From Planctomyces sp. (GTDB lineage: Bacteria; Planctomycetota; Planctomycetia; Planctomycetales; Planctomycetaceae), in assembly GCA_016795105.1 (NCBI GenBank), contig JAEUIH010000009.1, positions 1 to 64,000 of the forward strand: 64,000 bases of DNA, in the 5' to 3' direction. The notes beneath the pieces were generated by a model. The model was not told the origin of the DNA. It ran no database searches and worked only from the letters and a program-made list of their open reading frames with translations. The stretch's first letter is position 1; each line of letters starts with the position of its first letter. Made by a program: the position numbers and the translations under genes. Of this stretch, positions 36,807 to 43,740 are shown one piece after another.

Positions 36807-37168
36807 TCGGCCAGACTCAGACGAGTCGTAACCGGACAGTCCGGACAATGGCTTTTGGTAGGTCTTTGAGCGTACAGCTTGCTGGAAAGCTCGAAGTCGG
36901 CGGTCGTTTCGGAAACGATCGTGATAACAAACGTCATAATTCAGACCAGCGTGTTTGCGACGTAAGTCGTTTTTTGAATTCATGTTGCGGCGTTTGTGCT
37001 GCAGGTGAGTGGATGATCGTGCCGCTGATTTTTTAGCTGAATCCGCGAAAATGCGTTCGACTTTTTATTTCTTTCTGGCGAGGACACTTGTCGGGCTCTG
37101 GATTGTTAAGAAATCATGTAGAATCCGTTAAGTCGATGTATTTCAGACCCGGATTCAAGGTTCATTCA
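36807..37168. other. intergenic region with palindrome upstream of the phosphate genes
   Basis: No gene is seen. Two inverted repeats follow the DUF1648 stop: GACTC/GAGTC at 36815-36828 and the 13-bp perfect palindrome CCGGACAGTCCGG at 36833-36845. The latter could be an operator or a weak terminator stem; no T-run follows. A -10-like TAGAAT occurs at 37119, 45 nt before the DUF47 gene, without a properly spaced -35. Confidence 0.4.
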
Positions 37169-37798
37169 ATGTTTTCGATTCAGAGGTTTTTCAGCCAGGA
37201 TGCCAAATTCTTTGACATGCTTGAACAGAGTGCCACGGAGGCACGAGCATCAGCACAGCTGCTGATTGAACTGCTGAAAGACCGCGAACATGCGCATCCA
37301 CTGGATCAATTTGCGTTGGCCCGCAGTAAAGACAAGCGGATTACTGAGCAGATTCGCCAGGATCTGGTGACAACGTTTGTGACGGGAATGGAGCGAGAGG
37401 ACATTGATGCTCTGGCCTATGCCTTGTATCGGATTCCGAAGACGATTGAGAAATTTGCAGAGCGATTCAATCTGGCTCCCCAGCGACTTCAGAACGTCGA
37501 TTTCACTCAACATATGCAGCTGGTGGATCGAGCAACGGCAACGTTATGTGAGATGGTCGGGCATTTGCGCAAGATGCCTCCGCTGGACATCATGAAGGAG
37601 TTGATGGACCGACTTCAGGCGATTGAAAGCGAAGCGGATCACCTCATTATCCGATTACTCGGTGAAGTCTATAACGGCAAATATGAGCCCGTGCAGGCGA
37701 TGTTTGTGCGAGACCTGTATGACCTGCTTGAGAAGATCATTGACCGTTGCAGAGACGTAGGCAATGTCATCTCGCACATCGCTCTGAAGAACGCCTAG
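37169..37798 (+). CDS. DUF47 family (PhoU-like) phosphate transport regulator
   Basis: Helical PhoU-like protein of 209 residues (DUF47/TIGR00153). Such proteins are normally encoded beside PiT transporters and modulate them. The ATG at 37169 (MFSIQRFFSQDAKFFDMLEQ) has AAGG at 8 nt and matches the usual start of the family; the longer frame from 37088 adds residues unlike the family. A C-terminal ExxxD-type motif (IESEADHL, LEKIIDRCRDVGN) is visible. It lies 34 bp upstream of the PiT gene. Confidence 0.88.
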   Translation: MFSIQRFFSQDAKFFDMLEQSATEARASAQLLIELLKDREHAHPLDQFALARSKDKRITEQIRQDLVTTFVTGMEREDIDALAYALYRIPKTIEKFAERFNLAPQRLQNVDFTQHMQLVDRATATLCEMVGHLRKMPPLDIMKELMDRLQAIESEADHLIIRLLGEVYNGKYEPVQAMFVRDLYDLLEKIIDRCRDVGNVISHIALKNA

Positions 37799-37832
37799 AT
37801 CGTCCTTTTGACACTCTCATATCGGCTGATTT

Positions 37833-38915
37833 ATGTTCCTGATTTTATGCGTCGTCCTGGTCGCGCTGGTCTTTGAATACATCAACGGCTTTCACGATAC
37901 GGCAAATTCGATTGCGACTGTCGTAGCAACCAAAGTGCTGACTCCTCGTCAGGCTGTTGCACTTGCTGCCGGTACCAATCTGATTGGTGCACTCTGGGGG
38001 ACGGCCGTTGCCAAAACAATCGCGGCCGGGCTTGTTGAAACCAGTGTTGTTACTCAGGAAGTTCTACTGTGCGCTCTGCTTGGTGCAATTGTGTGGAATC
38101 TTGTGACCTGGTATTGGGGGTTGCCGTCGAGTTCCAGTCATGCACTGATTGGCGGGCTTGTCGGGGCATCGGTTGCGGCGGCTGGAACATGGAATGTGGT
38201 CATCTGGTCGCAGCCTGACAAAGAGCACTGGTACAAGGGCAAGGGACTTCTTTGGAAAGTGCTTGTTCCAATGTTCTCGTCGCCACTCTGTGGATTTTTC
38301 CTGGGCTTGTTCATCATGGGCCTGTTGTATTTTCTATTGAGAAACTGGAAGCCTCGAATGGTAACTGCCGTCTTCGGGAAGGCTCAGATGCTAAGTGCCG
38401 GTGCGATGGGTTTTATGCATGGCACCAACGACGCCCAGAAGACGATGGGGATTATAGCGCTGGCGTTGGTCGCGGGAACGACGGACGGGAAGTTTGAAAA
38501 TCTTCCGTCATGGCTGAGTTTCCTGAAGACATCGGTCCCGGAGGCCGGCAAAGAGTTTGAAATTGCACTCTGGATCAAACTTGTCTGTGCCATCGTGATG
38601 GCATCGGGAACCGCAGCTGGCGGATGGCGAATCATCAAGACACTGGGGCACAAAATGGTTCGACTACAGCCAGTGCACGGTTTTGCCGCCGAAACAACGT
38701 CGGCCGCCGTGATTGGAATGGCATCGATGATGGGGATCCCGGTCTCGACGACCCACAACATTTCTGCTGCCATCATGGGGGTGGGCGCCGCGAAACGGTT
38801 TAATGCCCTCAAATGGACAATCGTTGAACGCATGGCATGGGCATGGCTCCTGACGATTCCGATTTCCGGAGGCATTGCATATCTTCTCATTAAGTTGATC
38901 CATATGTTCAACTGA
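37833..38915 (+). CDS. pit: PiT family inorganic phosphate transporter
   Basis: Low-affinity phosphate permease of 360 residues with about ten membrane segments. The two PiT signature repeats are present: GFHDTANSIATVVAT in the N-terminal half and GTNDAQKTMGIIAL in the C-terminal half. The paired motifs LPSSSSHALIGGLVG and IPVSTTHNISAAIMG are also conserved. It is co-transcribed with the DUF47 gene, the standard phosphate uptake pair. Confidence 0.93.
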   Translation: MFLILCVVLVALVFEYINGFHDTANSIATVVATKVLTPRQAVALAAGTNLIGALWGTAVAKTIAAGLVETSVVTQEVLLCALLGAIVWNLVTWYWGLPSSSSHALIGGLVGASVAAAGTWNVVIWSQPDKEHWYKGKGLLWKVLVPMFSSPLCGFFLGLFIMGLLYFLLRNWKPRMVTAVFGKAQMLSAGAMGFMHGTNDAQKTMGIIALALVAGTTDGKFENLPSWLSFLKTSVPEAGKEFEIALWIKLVCAIVMASGTAAGGWRIIKTLGHKMVRLQPVHGFAAETTSAAVIGMASMMGIPVSTTHNISAAIMGVGAAKRFNALKWTIVERMAWAWLLTIPISGGIAYLLIKLIHMFN

Positions 38916-38950
38916 GTGAAGGATCTGAGTCTTGTAAAGAGGACCTCGCA

Positions 38951-39700
38951 GTGCTCCGGAAACACCCCGCTGGTGACTATTCGTTCGTGCCCGGAATTGC
39001 TCCTTATTCGTGTGGAGTGATTTCCAGTCCGGGCTTTGAGATTGTCCACGTAACGCTCAGGAACATGGTGTCATGGCAGGCAGGCTTCGAGCTGATTCGT
39101 CAGGTGTTGCGAGATGAACGTCGGGATCAAACCGCTTTGTGCGCCGTCTCACTTCGCTCACCGAAGCCGTTTTCCTTTGCCGGATTTTCAGAGTTTAATA
39201 CCGAATACGAAGCTGTCCTCCGGTCCTGGGGAGTCTTTGTTGAGAATCTGAATCCGATTGCCCGAACGAACATTGTCCCGGAGACACTGCCCCCCGCGGA
39301 ACCTTCGTTGTTTGGCTTCGCGTATACTCGTCCGTGTCCGCCATCTCTTTCGCCGACGTTCGTCGTTGCGGGGGCCGGCGAACTTCCTGAAGGATTTCTG
39401 AACCGAGACTGCATTCACTGCCTGGGAGATGTGTCGCCCGACGGTATCCTTGCGAAGTCTCGGTTTGTACTGAATCTGATGTCAACCAGACTTCAGTCCC
39501 TCGGGACCGGATGGCAAGAAGTCACGCGTACGAACGTATACACGGTTTATCCCGTGAACGATGTTGTGGAGCGTGTCCTTGAGCCGGCGATTGGGCCAGC
39601 TTCGAGGCTCGGGATTTCGTGGTTCTATTCGCGTCCTCCCATCGAAGAGATTGAATATGAAATGGACGTGCGCGGAGTGCGATGTGAGAAATTGTTTTGA
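38951..39700 (+). CDS. CnbZ-like / RidA-related protein
   Basis: Protein of 249 residues that resembles the 2-amino-5-chloromuconate deaminase (CnbZ) family and RidA-like proteins. The pattern is FVPGIAPYSCGV, then GFEIVHVTLR, LNPIARTNIVPETLPPAEPSL and FVVAGAGELPEG. The actual substrate is unlikely to be a chloromuconate and is unknown. The GTG start at 38951 has AGAGGA at 7-8 nt. It follows the PiT gene by 35 bp. The family call comes from recollection of its conserved pattern. Confidence 0.6.
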   Translation: MLRKHPAGDYSFVPGIAPYSCGVISSPGFEIVHVTLRNMVSWQAGFELIRQVLRDERRDQTALCAVSLRSPKPFSFAGFSEFNTEYEAVLRSWGVFVENLNPIARTNIVPETLPPAEPSLFGFAYTRPCPPSLSPTFVVAGAGELPEGFLNRDCIHCLGDVSPDGILAKSRFVLNLMSTRLQSLGTGWQEVTRTNVYTVYPVNDVVERVLEPAIGPASRLGISWFYSRPPIEEIEYEMDVRGVRCEKLF

Positions 39701-39736
39701 CTGTTGATGCACCCCCGCGCAAACTCAGCATACTGA

Positions 39737-39787
39737 CAAAGATCATCGTGAGCCAAAGATCATCGTGAGCCAAAGATCATCGTGAGC
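39737..39787. repeat. 17-bp tandem repeat, three identical copies
   Basis: Unit CAAAGATCATCGTGAGC at 39737, 39754 and 39771. It sits directly upstream of the isomerase gene, so it lies in that gene's leader or promoter. The copies are identical, so the expansion is recent. Confidence 0.92.
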
Positions 39788-39806
39788 GTCCTGTAAGGAA
39801 GTCGCC

Positions 39807-40691
39807 ATGGAACGTCGTCGATTCATTCAGTCTGTCTCTTGTGCATCCATGGCGGCCTGTATACCCAGGGTTTTCGGGACGCTTTCTGCAGAGCACCGTT
39901 TTGTCCGTCAGATTGGACTTCAGTTGTGGACAGTCCGCAATCAGCTGGCAACTGATGTTGCCGGAACGATTCAGTCAATCGCTGACGCTGGGTATTACCA
40001 GATTGAACTCAGCGATGTGATGAAATCGGATGAAGTGATTCGAGCGGCTAAAGCATCAGGGCTTGCGTACACAAGCAGTTTTCTGGATTGGACAATCATT
40101 GGTCAGCCGGGTCAGTCCGGGACTGATTCCATCGACACCGTCGTCGAGAAAGCGCACAGCCTGGACCTGAAGCACCTCGTATTCGGTTACATTGGAAAGG
40201 GGCATCGAGAGACTTCGGACCATTATCGCCGCCATGCAGAAAACGCAAATCGCGCGGGTGAGAAATGCCGTGCTGCAGGGATCCAGCTGAATTACCACAA
40301 TCACTCATTTGAGTTTGGTCCACTGCCTGACGGAACAACCGGATTCGATGTGTTTGTTAAGGAGTTCGAACCGACTCTGGTCAAGTTTGAACTGGACGTG
40401 TTTTGGGTACAGATTGGCGGACGTGACGCTGTTGCGACCATCAAGTCGCTGCCCGGTCGCATTGCTCAACTTCATCTTAAAGACCTGAAGCAGGGAACAC
40501 CCGTCATTCATGACGAGGGCGCCGTTCCTGTTGATGCATTTAAGGAGCTTGGGCGGGGGACCATCAATATGGTCGACGTCATCAAGGCGGGTGATGCGGC
40601 TGAAGTGCAGCAGTGTCATGTGGAACAGGACCAGTCCGATCACCCTGTTCAGAGCATCGGCATCAGCCTCGCTCATATCAGGTCGATTTGA
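39807..40691 (+). CDS. exported sugar phosphate isomerase/epimerase-type TIM-barrel protein
   Basis: Protein of 294 residues of the xylose isomerase-like TIM-barrel family (AP endonuclease 2 fold). It begins MERRRFIQSVSCASMA, a probable Tat signal. Candidate metal ligands lie in QLNYHNHSFEF, VKFELDVFW and IAQLHLKDL. The substrate is unknown; planctomycete exported members often occur near Gfo/Idh/MocA oxidoreductases, although none is adjacent here. GTAAGGAAG precedes the ATG. Confidence 0.85.
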   Translation: MERRRFIQSVSCASMAACIPRVFGTLSAEHRFVRQIGLQLWTVRNQLATDVAGTIQSIADAGYYQIELSDVMKSDEVIRAAKASGLAYTSSFLDWTIIGQPGQSGTDSIDTVVEKAHSLDLKHLVFGYIGKGHRETSDHYRRHAENANRAGEKCRAAGIQLNYHNHSFEFGPLPDGTTGFDVFVKEFEPTLVKFELDVFWVQIGGRDAVATIKSLPGRIAQLHLKDLKQGTPVIHDEGAVPVDAFKELGRGTINMVDVIKAGDAAEVQQCHVEQDQSDHPVQSIGISLAHIRSI

Positions 40692-40724
40692 TCGTACCTG
40701 CGTTCGAAAACCCGTTTGATGACT

Positions 40725-42428
40725 TCAGTTCGGCGCTGTTCCGGCAAGTTGAAGGACTCTTGAGATCGGAAGAGCGAGTGTCGATTCTCTCGATCGGCGT
40801 GCAATGTTGATGCCGATCAGTTCGCCATGAGAATTCAGCAGTGGGCCACCACAGGATTCCGGAGAAATCGGAATATCATGCTGAAGTACCTCGTTAAATC
40901 CTGAACGTCTGGCGCTCAGAGGTCCGGAGCGTCCATCAAGAAATTCGGTTCGATCGAATTCCGCTGCCGGGTCAATGCTCAGTTGTCCTGTTGCAGTCGT
41001 CACAGTCTCGTTTCGCCTGTACTGAACCTGCACCCAGTCACCGGGCTGAAGTGAATCGAACAGCTGCTCCAGATCGTGGAGATTCTGTCCCTCGGGGAGT
41101 CGATCGTTGAGAGGTGCGATCGACATCAGCACATCGGCTTTTCGAATTCCGCAAAGAAAGGCCGTACTATTTAATGAGACGTCGGTCACCAGCATTCCGG
41201 AAGAAGCTCCCTGATCTGTCAGGCTGGCTCCGAATCTTGCGGGCAGCGATTGCTCTGAGTGTTGAACTCGAGAGATGATTCCCGGACGACTCAACCCCGA
41301 TGCATAGACGATCTCGTTCGTGGTGCATTCAGTCACTTGTTTCAACTCAGGAACAATTTGATTCCATGCAGTGAAGCGAAGTATGGCAAGGTCATCGGTT
41401 CGGCTATGTGCGATGAGTTCAGCTGGAACATATTCATTGGTCTCAGCGGTCCTGCACACGATGTTCTGAGAGTTTCTAAGCTGGCTTAACTTCGCTGCAA
41501 TGTGACGATCATTGAGCAGGGTGCCAACTCCCAGTTGAGTGACTGAATCTGCATCGGGCGATGTGACAGCCAGTGAAACAACTCGACGTCGGAACTCTGA
41601 GTCAATTTTCGAAGACGCGGGCAAAACTGTCGTGGAGGACATTTGTTCGTTCGATGTTGAAGGCATCGGCAGTTCATTGTTCCAGTCAGCGACAAACTGA
41701 CGAATAATTGCAGCAGACACATGCTGGTTGTGATCTGAGGCTGCGCCGATTCGCCAGTGGAGACCAATCAGAGTGACGTCCGTTCGAACGAGTGGACCTC
41801 CGGAGTCGCCTGCCGTCAGTGTGCAGGTTGATCGGAGAGTACTGTTGTCCTGAAACACAATTTTTCCGAGACGGACAACGGCAGACGATGCACCGTGTTC
41901 CCTGCCTGGAAAGCCGGCTGCAAGGACGGTTGCTGAGTCGAGCTGATCGCGGCTGACTGCTTTGACATCAGCGATGGGTAGTGGAGCAGGCAGTGCCGGT
42001 GTCGGGCGATGCAGTCTGAGAAGAGCCAGGTCTTTGGAAAGATCTGTGACCAGAACGGTCGCTTTCATTGACCTTCGATCGTGAAGCATAACAACAACGT
42101 TCAGTGACTTGCTGGCAGCTTCCGTCGGCAGACTGTGGGCGGTTGTCAGGATCAGTCCGCTGTCTGAGATCAGAACGCCAGAGGCAGAATCACCGGCCGA
42201 CCGAATGAAGACAGTTGCCTTGAGCAGTCGTTCTGCCGAGTCTCGAAGGTGGATTTGTGCCACTTCCTTATGGTCGTCGTCAGTCCGCTGGAGAATGGAT
42301 TTGCCGGGCTCATCAGCAAGTAGGCATTGGAGACTCAGGGAGAGCAGTGCACTCGCGAAAATGAAGATTGGGCGAATGCGTTGCAGTTTGTTGAGTGGAT
42401 GGAATTGTGATGTAGCAGATTCAGGCAT
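40725..42428 (-). CDS. exported double trypsin-like protein with embedded PDZ domain
   Basis: Protein of 567 residues with an N-terminal hydrophobic segment (about 20-38). The first trypsin-like domain has a complete triad: H98 (TTAHSLP), D133 (SKDLALL) and S209 (AGDSGGP). A second protease-like domain begins near 275 (LGVGTLLND). In it the histidine position reads KLSQ, Asp is kept (TDDLAILRF), and the serine position is C526 (PESCGGPLLN). A PDZ-like segment (GMLVTDVSLNSTAFLCGIRKADVLMSI) sits between its first and last strands. The second domain is therefore probably not a normal serine protease. The ATG at 42428 is preferred over the TTG at 42482 (GGAG upstream). It converges on the isomerase gene. 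Confidence 0.8.
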   Translation of the reverse strand: MPESATSQFHPLNKLQRIRPIFIFASALLSLSLQCLLADEPGKSILQRTDDDHKEVAQIHLRDSAERLLKATVFIRSAGDSASGVLISDSGLILTTAHSLPTEAASKSLNVVVMLHDRRSMKATVLVTDLSKDLALLRLHRPTPALPAPLPIADVKAVSRDQLDSATVLAAGFPGREHGASSAVVRLGKIVFQDNSTLRSTCTLTAGDSGGPLVRTDVTLIGLHWRIGAASDHNQHVSAAIIRQFVADWNNELPMPSTSNEQMSSTTVLPASSKIDSEFRRRVVSLAVTSPDADSVTQLGVGTLLNDRHIAAKLSQLRNSQNIVCRTAETNEYVPAELIAHSRTDDLAILRFTAWNQIVPELKQVTECTTNEIVYASGLSRPGIISRVQHSEQSLPARFGASLTDQGASSGMLVTDVSLNSTAFLCGIRKADVLMSIAPLNDRLPEGQNLHDLEQLFDSLQPGDWVQVQYRRNETVTTATGQLSIDPAAEFDRTEFLDGRSGPLSARRSGFNEVLQHDIPISPESCGGPLLNSHGELIGINIARRSRESTLALPISRVLQLAGTAPN

Positions 42429-42705
42429 TTCGGGAAGACTCCATAGAAACGCCGATTCGCACCTGCTGAACGACAGACACAATTGAATACATCGCTGGCG
42501 AGACTGACAGACGTATTGAGACTGGCATGAGTAGTGTAGACACAGTCAGGAAATGCGGAAAACGGGAATTCACTCTGAAAAATGGATTTATCATTCTCGT
42601 CGCTGGGGTTCAACCTCCTATGATTCCCGCGCCAGATGCCTTTGCTGGCAGGTTCGGATTCTGTTGTTGGATCCACGTCTTTCCCCTGTAAGTTGACTCG
42701 ATTTC

Positions 42706-43689
42706 ATGTCCTCCGCCGCAACGACTGAGCCGAAGAACAGCGGCAGTTCATGGAAAGGCGTCGCTTTGGGGCTCACCGCAGCGATTGCCTATTCAATCAC
42801 AAACCTGGCACTCCGAAAGCTCGCCGGTGGAACAGGCGGGATGGCATGGGATACCTGGATTTCGGGGACAAAGGCGATTCCTACTGCAGTGATCGCATCC
42901 ATATTGCTGGTCCTTGCCGTGCGTGCTGGCCACGCTGTTTTTCCGAGTCGCCGGGTGATTTGCGCCCTGGTTCTTTCTGCATTATTGATGCAGTTCGGCG
43001 GCAATCTCGGGTTTCAGATATCACTCAGGCTGATTGGTCTGGCGATTTCGGTGCCGATTGTGTTTGCATCGATCATCGTAAGCGGCGCAATCGTTGGTCG
43101 AACGGCCCTGGGAGATGCTGTTTCTGTTCGTACCGCGATCAGCATGGGGCTGATGGTGGTATCGATTGGATTCCTGTCAGCGGCTGCTCACCGGGCCGAA
43201 ACAACTGAAGCCGGAGCGATGGCTCAACAGGCTGCAGAATCGATGATTTCATCTTCGGTGATCGGTCCAGTTGGGTTGGGCGTGATTGTGGCTCTGTTGT
43301 CAGGTCTGTCGTATGGGCTTTGTGGAGTTGTGATACGCAGAGTCGTTCGGGGTCAGGTACCGGTCGCCACAACACTGTTTGTGTTCAGCCTGACGGGCCT
43401 GCTGACACTCTGTCCAATCAGCGGCTGGCAGCTGGGAATGAGTGGACTAAACGCGATCTCAGGAATGGATTGGTTCTACATGCTGCTCGCCGGAACATTT
43501 AATGCGATTGGTTTTTTTGCAATTACCTATGCCTATCGCCTGATGAATATCAGTCGCGCAAATGTGGTCAATGCATCTCAGAATGCAATGTGTGCGGCTG
43601 GCGCATGGCTGATTTTTCAGGAAGATCTGTCCGGGTGGGCATTGATCGGCATCGGATTAACGATCATTGGCCTCATCATTCTTGATTGA
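42706..43689 (+). CDS. EamA/DMT-type transporter
   Basis: Integral membrane protein of 327 residues with about ten hydrophobic segments arranged as two EamA-like halves (first half beginning GVALGLTAAIAYSITNLALRKL, second GLGVIVALLSGLSYGLCGVV). The C-terminus has the family-typical NVVNASQNAMCAAGAWLIFQE followed by GIGLTIIGLIIL. It probably exports or imports a small metabolite, which cannot be identified. It converges on the O-antigen ligase gene. Confidence 0.82.
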   Translation: MSSAATTEPKNSGSSWKGVALGLTAAIAYSITNLALRKLAGGTGGMAWDTWISGTKAIPTAVIASILLVLAVRAGHAVFPSRRVICALVLSALLMQFGGNLGFQISLRLIGLAISVPIVFASIIVSGAIVGRTALGDAVSVRTAISMGLMVVSIGFLSAAAHRAETTEAGAMAQQAAESMISSSVIGPVGLGVIVALLSGLSYGLCGVVIRRVVRGQVPVATTLFVFSLTGLLTLCPISGWQLGMSGLNAISGMDWFYMLLAGTFNAIGFFAITYAYRLMNISRANVVNASQNAMCAAGAWLIFQEDLSGWALIGIGLTIIGLIILD

Positions 43690-43700
43690 GCACTTCGTCG

Positions 43701-43740
43701 CCCCGAAGTTCTCAGCGCCGCCACGAAGTTCTCAGCGCCG
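43701..43740. repeat. 20-bp direct repeat spanning the 3' end of the ligase gene
   Basis: Two adjacent 20-bp copies (43701-43720 and 43721-43740) differ at one position. The copy nearer the gene body encodes the last residues; the other supplies the stop codon in a shifted phase. A duplication has therefore rewritten the last codons of the gene on the minus strand. Confidence 0.85.
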
